A stretch of 6,013 nt of DNA from Planctomycetaceae bacterium (GTDB taxonomy: Bacteria; Planctomycetota; Phycisphaerae; Phycisphaerales; SM1A02), in the NCBI GenBank assembly GCA_002737585.1, contig NSIA01000028.1, forward strand, positions 5,226 through 11,238, given 5' to 3'. The number at the start of each line of letters is the position of its first letter. Position 1 is the first letter of the stretch. The position numbers and the translations under genes were made by a program. Under the pieces are notes generated by a model that did no database searches, was not told the origin of the DNA, and saw only the letters and a program-made list of their open reading frames with translations. This document shows positions 1 through 6,013 of the stretch, piece by piece.

Positions 1-218
1 AGCGCTGGAAATACGCTGAAATCAAGCGGGCTACGCAGCGTCGCCGCTCGCACCAACACCAAAGCGGCCAATGCGAAATTCAGTACCACCAACACATCCA
101 TCACCAACGGCGAGAGCGGCGCTACCAGCACCACCACCATGCCAAGCAGTGCCGCTGGCAACGCCAACGAACGATGCTCTGAGAGGAACGCAAGAATTCG
201 ATCAAGCAGCCTGTTCAC
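1..218 (-). CDS. flhA: Flagellar export apparatus protein FlhA, N-terminal part (cut by left edge)
   Basis: FlhA is the large inner-membrane subunit of the flagellar type III export apparatus; its cytoplasmic domain forms the nonameric ring that receives substrate-chaperone complexes. About 72 N-terminal residues are present. Reading the minus strand by hand gives MNRLLDRILAFLSEHRSLAL, a first hydrophobic helix, then PLSPLVMDVLVVLNFALAAL and a segment ending RSPLDFSVFPAL. This matches the family pattern in which a P-L-P-P segment and an L-N-ial segment precede RPLDFSVFPTLL, so the identification is firm. The GTG at 218 is chosen because AAAGGA lies 5 bases upstream and the FlhA homology begins just after it; another in-frame GTG at 233 is less likely. 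The start lies inside the end of flhB (17-base overlap), which suggests translational coupling as the last visible gene of the operon. The rest of the gene lies beyond the window. Confidence 0.93.
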   Translation of the reverse strand, partial: MNRLLDRILAFLSEHRSLALPAALLGMVVVLVAPLSPLVMDVLVVLNFALAALVLVRAATLRSPLDFSVFPA

Positions 219-990
219 GCAAGTCCTTTCCACGAGCAGCGCCCGCAGCAGTTACCGATTTCATGCCCCGCCCCTGCGCCCGCATTATGTTGCGCGCCTG
301 TGAAGTGCGCCGCGACTTTGTATTTGGATCGCCTTCCGTACGGCGTCGTTCCTCGCGCGCTTCAGCATCATCCATGTGTGTGGATCGCTCCCACTTCCAT
401 CGTGCGATCGCTACATCCGCGGCTGCGCACACCACACCTGCTGCCAGCGCGGCAAGTACCGCGTCGAGCACAATGCGTCCTGCAGAAGCCACTGCCGCTG
501 CAATCGGTAGGGCCGGCAACGCAGCAACATTCGACCAGTGCGCAAACACCGCCCATGCCGCTGCACCAATCAACACCAGCGCCCATGACAATCGCGCTAC
601 CGCACCGCCTGCTGCCTTTCCTGAGGGCAGGCGCATGGAGATTGAAGCACCAAGCGATGAACGCACGCGAAATCCTGTCTGAAGGAGCGCACCCACAACT
701 GCACCCGCAAGCCCGCATGCAAGCGCCGGCCACGCAATGGCCGCCACCGAAGCGGCAGTGCTTTGAATGGCCGCAGCGCCATCAGCCGGGGCAATGTTGG
801 CAGCCAACCGGAGTCCGCCGCGCACCGTTTCCAGCAGCTGCTGTGGAACATTCGAAGCCCATGCACCGAGCGCGCCACCGATGAGCGCACCGACGGCAAT
901 CGGCGATCGACGTACCGGCACTCCGTGCTCTGATCGAATGCGCTCCAAGCGCATCTCACCTGATTGGTTCGTTCGTTCTTCGCCACTCAT
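202..990 (-). CDS. flhB: FlhB-like export apparatus protein lacking the autocleavage (NPTH) domain
   Basis: FlhB wraps round the FliP-FliQ-FliR gate, and its cytoplasmic domain normally cleaves itself at N-P-T-H to switch export from rod/hook to filament proteins. This 262-residue protein has the N-terminal lead (RLERIRSEHGVPVRRSP at 14-30, matching the family's RLREAREKGQVPRSRE), hydrophobic segments near 30-47, 81-106, 135-155 and 173-197, QTGF at 104-107 after the second, ARWKWE at 196-201 (family YQRWKYE) and the linker motif EGDP at 219-222. It ends about 40 residues after EGDP, with no NPTH and none of the roughly 100-120-residue switch domain; full FlhB is about 350-380 residues. The loop between segments 2 and 3 also looks about 20 residues short and lacks a clear R-L-N-P motif. 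The start ATG overlaps the fliR stop (ATGA), with GGAGGT 5 bases upstream. flhA begins inside the 3' end, leaving no room for the missing domain in another frame. Confidence 0.85.
   Translation of the reverse strand: MSGEERTNQSGEMRLERIRSEHGVPVRRSPIAVGALIGGALGAWASNVPQQLLETVRGGLRLAANIAPADGAAAIQSTAASVAAIAWPALACGLAGAVVGALLQTGFRVRSSLGASISMRLPSGKAAGGAVARLSWALVLIGAAAWAVFAHWSNVAALPALPIAAAVASAGRIVLDAVLAALAAGVVCAAADVAIARWKWERSTHMDDAEAREERRRTEGDPNTKSRRTSQARNIMRAQGRGMKSVTAAGAARGKDLREQAA
224..229 (-). promoter_or_regulatory. Ribosome binding site for flhA, inside flhB
   Basis: On the minus strand AAAGGA stands 5 bases before the GTG at 218. It lies within the last codons of flhB and decides the non-ATG start of flhA. 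Confidence 0.6.
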
Positions 991-1778
991 GCTGCACCTC
1001 CCGTCACTGCAGAGTGCATGGAGTCAAGCATGCCCGCCACCGCGCCATGCATCGCCGACTGCATGGCAACTGCGCCGGCAAGCAGCGCCAGCATGGCAAC
1101 AGCAAATCGAACTGGAAATCCAAAGGCGAGCGGCGCAATTCCCGGAACGCTGCGCGCCACAAATCCAGAGACAATCGCTTCGGCCACCAGCACCGCAGTG
1201 ACCGGAAGCGCCACGCGGAATGCCAACTCGCTAGCAGCAACTGCCGCGCCCATCACCGTTCCAACAATGCCCGCGTTTGGGCTCCACGCGCCAAGTGCAA
1301 CGTAGTCAAAGCTCCGAAGCGTGGAGAGTGCCAATGCATCAAGACCACCCGCCCACACAAAGCACGCGGCGCCGAGCACCGCAAAGAGTTGCTCGAACGC
1401 GTCGCCGCCATCTTCTTCGCCGCTGCCACCGTCATACAGTTGCCCGAAGCCCAGCCCCGCTTGCATGCCTGCAAGCGATCCCGCCGTTCGAAACGCCGCT
1501 ACTGGCAGCATGGCAATCACGCCGATCACTGCGCCCAACGCAAACTCCAGCGCGGCGGCGGGCAGCAAGCGCCACGGCTCGGCGATCGCGGCTGCGGGAA
1601 GTCCAGACGCGCCGATCGCAGGCAGCGCGGCGACGGCGATCACCGCTGCAATCGCCAAGCGAATGCGCACCGGTACGGCCGCAGCTGCAACAACCGGTGC
1701 AAACGTAGCAACGCCCATCACCCGGCACGTCGCCAGCGCAAGTGGCGCCAACGTTGCAAGCGTGGTGGTGCCGTCCAT
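987..1778 (-). CDS. fliR: Flagellar biosynthetic protein FliR
   Basis: FliR is the single-copy inner-membrane subunit that joins five FliP and about four FliQ to form the helical export gate. The 263-residue product has the usual family length and is almost entirely hydrophobic. Family landmarks in order are an N-terminal helix with CRVMGVATFAPV, VPVRIRLAIAA, EFALGAVIGVIA, GMQAGLGFGQLYD followed by an acidic Gly-rich loop (SGEEDGGDAF), and near the C-terminus the GFPVRF signature. The frame is open to 1838, but the ATG at 1778 is preferred: it forms TAATG with the fliQ stop, has GGAGG 9 bases upstream, and the FliR homology begins there. It is unusually rich in alanine, where relatives tend to use leucine. 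The stop overlaps the flhB start by ATGA. Confidence 0.94.
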   Translation of the reverse strand: MDGTTTLATLAPLALATCRVMGVATFAPVVAAAAVPVRIRLAIAAVIAVAALPAIGASGLPAAAIAEPWRLLPAAALEFALGAVIGVIAMLPVAAFRTAGSLAGMQAGLGFGQLYDGGSGEEDGGDAFEQLFAVLGAACFVWAGGLDALALSTLRSFDYVALGAWSPNAGIVGTVMGAAVAASELAFRVALPVTAVLVAEAIVSGFVARSVPGIAPLAFGFPVRFAVAMLALLAGAVAMQSAMHGAVAGMLDSMHSAVTGGAA

Positions 1779-2035
1779 TAGTAGACGCCTCCGGAAAACA
1801 TCGTTTGCGCAAAGGTCACCAGCTTGGAAACCATCCATCCAGCCAGCACCACCAGCGTCAATCCACAGGCAAGCAGCTTGGGAACCGCTGACACGGCTTG
1901 ATCCTGCACCTGCGTGGCTGCCTGCAGTAGCGCGGTGATTAATCCAACCACCAACGCAACCAGCAGAATGGGCGTGGCGACCACCAAGGCGGTGACCAGC
2001 GCTGACTGCACAAGATCGATGGGTGCAGATTCCAT
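1778..2035 (-). CDS. fliQ: Flagellar biosynthetic protein FliQ
   Basis: FliQ is a small two-helix hairpin protein, present in about four copies, that forms the lower part of the FliP-FliQ-FliR export gate. The 85-residue product is close to the usual 85-90. Helix one covers about residues 11-38 and helix two about 52-74. Between them lies the diagnostic segment QAATQVQDQAVSAVPKLL (family: Q-a-tQiqeqtLsfvPKLl). The frame is open to 2089, but the ATG at 2035 is chosen because it lies 2 bases after the fliP stop and gives the family N-terminus; the extra upstream residues are Gly/Arg-rich and unlike FliQ. The ribosome site is weak (GGTGA-like), so coupling to fliP is likely. The stop and the fliR start share TAATG. 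Confidence 0.95.
   Translation of the reverse strand: MESAPIDLVQSALVTALVVATPILLVALVVGLITALLQAATQVQDQAVSAVPKLLACGLTLVVLAGWMVSKLVTFAQTMFSGGVY
1788..1792 (-). promoter_or_regulatory. Ribosome binding site for fliR
   Basis: GGAGG on the minus strand, 9 bases before the ATG at 1778 and within the last codons of fliQ. It supports the shorter fliR start over the open frame reaching 1838. Confidence 0.6.
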
Positions 2036-2037
2036 GG

Positions 2038-2775
2038 TTAGGTCACCGCCGCCACGCCCGCCAAGATCGACCCTGCCACCAGGGTCCATCCATCGGCCAG
2101 CACAAAGAGGAGCAACTTGAGTGGCATCGAAACCATCGATGGTGGAACCATGAACATTCCCAGGCTCACCAAGATTCCGGCGACCACCAGATCAACCACT
2201 ACAAACGGAAGGAAGATTCGAAAGCCAATCAGGAACGCCGTCTTCAATTCGCTCAAGACAAATGCAGGAACGAGCGTTGCCATATCAACATCGGCGCGCG
2301 TGAGTTTGGATGTGTCGCTGACATCAATGCCGCGGTGCTCAAGCAACATGTATACGGTCTGCCAATTGCCACACGCGTCGATCTGCGCGAACATAAAGTC
2401 GCGCAGCGGTTGACGTGCAGCGCCCCATGCCTCTTCTGGATTAGTGGTGGTTCCATCCATGTATGGCTTCACACCGGCGTCCCACGCGCGCGTAAAGGTG
2501 GGAGCCATGGCGGCCATGGTGAGTAGCAACGAAAGCCCAACGATCACCTGCGTTGGCGGCATGGCCTGCGCGCCGACCGCCTGACGCAACAACCCAAGAA
2601 CCACCACTACCCGCGTAAAGCACGTGCAAAGCATCAGAATCGCCGGTGCAAGGGAGAGCACCGTGAGGAGCACCAAGAGATCCACCGCGCCTTTAAATCC
2701 AACGCCCGCTGGCAGCGCGTTTGCAGCGCCAGCAACGATCGAAATGGGATCAATGCCGGAGTCTGGACCCATCAT
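2038..2775 (-). CDS. fliP: Flagellar biosynthetic protein FliP
   Basis: FliP is the main, pentameric subunit of the flagellar export gate in the inner membrane. The 245-residue product shows FKGAVDLLVLLTVLSLAPAI at 27-46, CFTRVVVVLGLLRQAVG at 52-68, MPPTQVIVGLSLLLT at 72-86, a periplasmic domain with PLRDFMFAQI, then VPAFVLSELKTAFLIGFRIF at 169-188, FMVPPSM at 208-214 and PLKLLLFVLADGW at 218-230. These are the standard FliP signatures. The N-terminus (MMGPDSGIDPISI) has no clear cleavable signal peptide, resembling the Bacillus type rather than the E. coli type. The ATG at 2775 overlaps the fliO stop (ATGA) and has AAGGA 9 bases upstream; a second ATG follows immediately and cannot be excluded. 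Confidence 0.97.
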   Translation of the reverse strand: MMGPDSGIDPISIVAGAANALPAGVGFKGAVDLLVLLTVLSLAPAILMLCTCFTRVVVVLGLLRQAVGAQAMPPTQVIVGLSLLLTMAAMAPTFTRAWDAGVKPYMDGTTTNPEEAWGAARQPLRDFMFAQIDACGNWQTVYMLLEHRGIDVSDTSKLTRADVDMATLVPAFVLSELKTAFLIGFRIFLPFVVVDLVVAGILVSLGMFMVPPSMVSMPLKLLLFVLADGWTLVAGSILAGVAAVT

Positions 2776-3392
2776 GAACCGGTTTCCTTCCCGCGTCGAA
2801 GGTCAACCGTGCGAGCAGCGGACGCAGAATCGGTATCAAGCGCTGCGCCGCGAAACTGAGCAGCCACGGACGCCGATGACGTTCCGCGATTCCCGTCACC
2901 ACCGCGAGCCTCCGCCATGGCTGCCGCCACTTGCGCCGGATCAGTCAATTCACTTAGCGTGCGCAGACCGTCGCGAGCCTGCTGGACACAGAGAAGCCGC
3001 GGACCAAATCGCACCAACAAGATGTTCTGACCGCGACCCACTGAGTGACGCGCGACAATCTCAAACGCACCACCCTGCATGCGCGTGGCAATTCCGCTGC
3101 GCCGCAGCCACCACTTCGCTGCGAATGCCAGCCCAACCACCACGGTGAGTGCACCAAGCATTCGAACTGCTTCGGAAACGCCACTTGATGTTGCCGACTG
3201 CGCCGACTGCTGAACTGCACCGAGCGACTGTTGTTCGGCTGCTGACTGCATGACTGGTGCAGCCATGGCAACATGCGCGCACCACGCGGTGAGCAGTGTG
3301 GCGATGACAGCGATGACTCGTGCACGCACCGCGCGGCGGCGCGCGAAGGTTCGCGCAAGCAGATGTCGTTCGAAAGGTATGACTGCGGCCAT
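2772..3392 (-). CDS. fliO: Flagellar biosynthetic protein FliO
   Basis: FliO is a bitopic membrane protein that helps assemble or stabilise the FliP complex and is not part of the finished gate. The product has 206 residues. It has a basic N-terminus, a hydrophobic signal-like segment at about 25-44 with a possible cleavage at AMA|AP, a Gln/Ser/Ala linker, a second hydrophobic segment at about 77-94 followed by KWWLRR, and a small cytoplasmic FliO domain at about 108-160 (GAFEIVARHSVGRGQNILLV, then GPRLLCVQQARDGLRTLSEL; family pattern: v-ar-plG--q-l-lv-vg-r-lLlgv). A Ser/Ala/Arg-rich tail of about 45 residues follows. The ATG at 3392 has GGAG 6 bases upstream. It is the first flagellar gene seen, 69 bases after the lipid kinase on the same strand; no fliM or fliN lies upstream here. 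Confidence 0.85.
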   Translation of the reverse strand: MAAVIPFERHLLARTFARRRAVRARVIAVIATLLTAWCAHVAMAAPVMQSAAEQQSLGAVQQSAQSATSSGVSEAVRMLGALTVVVGLAFAAKWWLRRSGIATRMQGGAFEIVARHSVGRGQNILLVRFGPRLLCVQQARDGLRTLSELTDPAQVAAAMAEARGGDGNRGTSSASVAAQFRGAALDTDSASAARTVDLRRGKETGS

Positions 3393-3427
3393 CCGTGGCT
3401 CCAGACCCTTTCATCGGCCGGAAATCG

Positions 3428-3458
3428 GCAATTACTGCAGATTGCGCGCAGAAATTGC
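3428..3458 (-). promoter_or_regulatory. Dyad (possible operator or RNA hairpin) in the fliO leader
   Basis: The 69-base gap between the lipid kinase stop and fliO contains an inverted repeat. The arms are 3428-3438 and 3448-3458, with 10 of 11 bases pairing and a 9-base loop at 3439-3447. On the minus strand the left arm is GCAATTTCTGC and the right arm GCAGTAATTGC. It begins 3 bases after the kinase stop codon and ends 35 bases before the fliO ATG. Only a weak ATTT run follows the stem, so a standard intrinsic terminator is not well supported; an operator for a regulator or an RNA stem stabilising one part of the transcript are alternatives. Confidence 0.45.
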
Positions 3459-3461
3459 GGG

Positions 3462-4454
3462 TTAGGCGCCCGCGGGCGAATGGCGCGGGCCAGTCATCTG
3501 GACGATCCGAAGCGCCCCCGGATGCAGCGCCACCTCCATGTGCTGCACCGGACCACCGGAAACTGGGTCACCGTCCGCCTGAATCACGGTGGGACGTTCA
3601 AACTGCACCCGCCATGTCGGCCCGCGCGCCGTCAAAGCACCCGCGATCGCCCCTCGGGACAGGGCCAGCCGGAGCGCCCACCGCACCATGCTCCAACCCC
3701 CTTGAGCAGGCAGTACCACCGTGTCCAGGAGTCCGTCCGACGGATCGGCCGCCCGTGCCGGATTGAACCGAAGCGCGTATTGCCGTGAATTGGCCATGAT
3801 GAGCTGTCCCGCGGCTTCGATGCGGTCGGCAGGCTGGACCGCGCCAGCTGTGGCTGGTTCGCCCGATTCGCGCGGTTGGCCGACTGCGTCATGCTCGCCT
3901 GGCACAACCAAACCCCCGCTCTCCGCCACAAACCCGGGCGCCTGCCAGTGGCGCAGCAACTTGAGAATTTGCCGCACATAGGACAGATACGTCACCGGCC
4001 CCCGGCGCGCGGCCGCGAGTGCGGCAACAACATCGGCGTCAAAGCCGGCGGAAACCATGACGAGAAATGCATGATCGGGCAGCCCGGCGCGGCGGATGAC
4101 GCCAAGGTCAACCGTTCGCGACTGCCGAGCCAAGATGCGGTCAGCAAGGACTGCCGGCGAACAGCGAAATCCAAACTCCCGGGCCGCCAGGTTTTCCGTG
4201 CCCGTTGGCGCAATGGCAAGCGGGACTGACCCGCCAGCCACTTTGGCAGCCAACGATCGGACCGTTCCATCGCCCCCCACCGCCACCACTGCAAGGGCGC
4301 CAACGCACGCGGCTGCAAGGTCGGCGCGGGAGGCATCAAGTGGCAATCGCGTGGGAACAATCCCCCGAGCCGCCAACGCGCTGCAGATCCGTTCGGCCGC
4401 AACGAGGGACCGGCCACGGCCGGAGGCTGGGTTGGCTATGACGGCTGCACGCAT
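3462..4454 (-). CDS. Diacylglycerol/lipid kinase family protein (DAGK catalytic domain)
   Basis: This is a lipid kinase of the DagK/YegS/sphingosine-kinase family, which phosphorylates a lipid hydroxyl such as diacylglycerol using ATP at the inner face of the membrane. The 330-residue product has VIANPASGRGR at 5-15, the nucleotide-binding VAVGGDGTVRSLA at 57-69 with GGDGT at 60-64, IAPTGTENLA at 81-90, and SAGFDADVV at 135-143. In the C-terminal lid domain it has LIMANSRQYALRFNPARAAD, DGLLD at 240-244 and QADGDP at 292-297. A hydrophilic insertion of about 30 residues (around 179-212, Gly/Glu/Pro/Ala-rich) interrupts the lid domain. The ATG at 4454 puts NPASGRG at residue 8, the usual distance; the frame is open much further upstream, but that part runs against the BamD-like gene. 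No good ribosome site precedes 4454; an in-frame ATG at 4481 is an alternative. The exact lipid substrate cannot be read from sequence. It may be cotranscribed with fliO. Confidence 0.88.
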   Translation of the reverse strand: MRAAVIANPASGRGRSLVAAERICSALAARGIVPTRLPLDASRADLAAACVGALAVVAVGGDGTVRSLAAKVAGGSVPLAIAPTGTENLAAREFGFRCSPAVLADRILARQSRTVDLGVIRRAGLPDHAFLVMVSAGFDADVVAALAAARRGPVTYLSYVRQILKLLRHWQAPGFVAESGGLVVPGEHDAVGQPRESGEPATAGAVQPADRIEAAGQLIMANSRQYALRFNPARAADPSDGLLDTVVLPAQGGWSMVRWALRLALSRGAIAGALTARGPTWRVQFERPTVIQADGDPVSGGPVQHMEVALHPGALRIVQMTGPRHSPAGA

Positions 4455-4479
4455 CGATGGCAAGCGTACGATCCGGGGC

Positions 4480-5783
<1,304 letters not shown>

Positions 5784-5787
<4 letters not shown>

Positions 5788-6013
5788 AACGCATGCCTCG
5801 CGCCCCACTCTTCTGCCTTGCGCTGATCTCCGCGGTGATGCTCGCCAGTTGCGATAGTGCGCCGGTCACCGCCGAACAATCAGATGGCTACTCGATGCGA
5901 AGCCGGTTTCCCAAGGAGTACCGCACCATTGCCGTCGCGGTGTTCGGCAATGACACCTTCGACCGACCGATCAACGGCGAGTTGACCGAAGCGCTCATCA
6001 AGGAAGTTCAAGC
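5784..6013 (+). CDS. lptE: LptE-like LPS-assembly lipoprotein, N-terminal part (cut by right edge)
   Basis: LptE is the outer-membrane lipoprotein that plugs the LptD barrel and helps deliver lipopolysaccharide to the cell surface. Reading by hand gives about 76 residues: a signal with lipobox LASC (cysteine at residue 23), a short linker, DGYSMRSRFPKEYRTIAVAV, FGNDTFDRPINGELTEALIK and EVQ. The pattern GY-l...P---rTiaV-vF-N-TF......LTeALikEi is that of the LptE family, especially the planctomycete-like versions. The ATG overlaps the stop of the BamD-like gene (ATGA). The upstream bases are C-rich with no Shine-Dalgarno sequence, so translation probably depends on coupling. The residue after the lipidated cysteine is Asp. 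The rest of the gene lies outside the window. Confidence in the lipoprotein is high, in the LptE assignment moderate to high. Confidence 0.78.

Noticed and set aside
71..682. 203-codon plus-strand open frame opposite flhA and flhB
   Set aside because: It mirrors two recognisable flagellar genes, has low-complexity Ala/Arg/Pro composition and no known domain; a shadow frame of GC-rich coding DNA.
1014..1781. 255-codon plus-strand open frame opposite fliR
   Set aside because: Its product is rich in Arg, His and Gln with no domain signature, and the opposite strand encodes an unmistakable FliR.
3411..3448. Sigma-28 promoter for fliO
   Set aside because: The GCCGAT elements resemble the -10, but no TAAA-like -35 occurs about 15 bases upstream of either copy, so it is not listed as a feature.
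3467..3477. GC-rich palindrome near the end of the lipid kinase gene as a terminator
   Set aside because: It lies inside the coding sequence, before the stop, and no T run follows on the minus strand.
4096..4437. Upstream extension of the BamD-like frame
   Set aside because: It precedes the signal peptide, is antisense to the kinase catalytic core and has no family resemblance.

Overview
The window looks like chromosomal DNA from a flagellated, high-GC, diderm bacterium. Proteins are rich in Ala and Arg, genes are tightly packed, and an LPS-transport/outer-membrane lipoprotein gene lies beside flagellar genes. The form of the LptE-like and BamD-like proteins, the alanine-rich flagellar proteins and the mix of neighbours suggest a planctomycete, perhaps of the Phycisphaerae. 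That placement rests on remembered family resemblance, not a search (moderate confidence). No mobile element, RNA gene or CRISPR array was seen. There is no gene-free stretch over 300 bases; the longest gap is about 69 bases.

Left part, minus strand, read right to left from 3392 to 1: the flagellar type III export-gate operon fliO-fliP-fliQ-fliR-flhB-flhA, in the classical order. Every junction is coupled: ATGA overlap for fliO/fliP and fliR/flhB, a 2-base gap for fliP/fliQ, TAATG for fliQ/fliR, and a 17-base overlap for flhB/flhA. FliP, FliQ and FliR build the membrane gate, FliO assists its assembly, FlhB wraps the gate and normally switches substrate specificity, and FlhA forms the export ring. 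flhA is cut by the left edge after about 72 codons.

The main surprise is FlhB. It has the N-terminal lead, the membrane domain and the EGDP linker, then stops where the self-cleaving NPTH switch domain should begin. flhA starts inside its last codons, so the missing domain is not nearby in another frame. Either this flagellum works without the FlhB switch or the domain is encoded elsewhere.

Middle: a diacylglycerol-kinase-type lipid kinase (4454 to 3462, minus) lies directly upstream of fliO on the same strand. A 69-base gap separates them and holds a strong imperfect dyad (11-base arms, 10 of 11 paired).

Right part, plus strand: a divergent pair of envelope genes. The first is a BamD-like TPR protein with a signal peptide, no lipobox and a long Pro-Ala tail. 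The second overlaps it by ATGA and is the start of an LptE-like lipoprotein cut by the right edge. The lipid kinase and the BamD-like gene start within about 25 bases of each other on opposite strands, so their promoters must lie within coding sequence or one start is misassigned.
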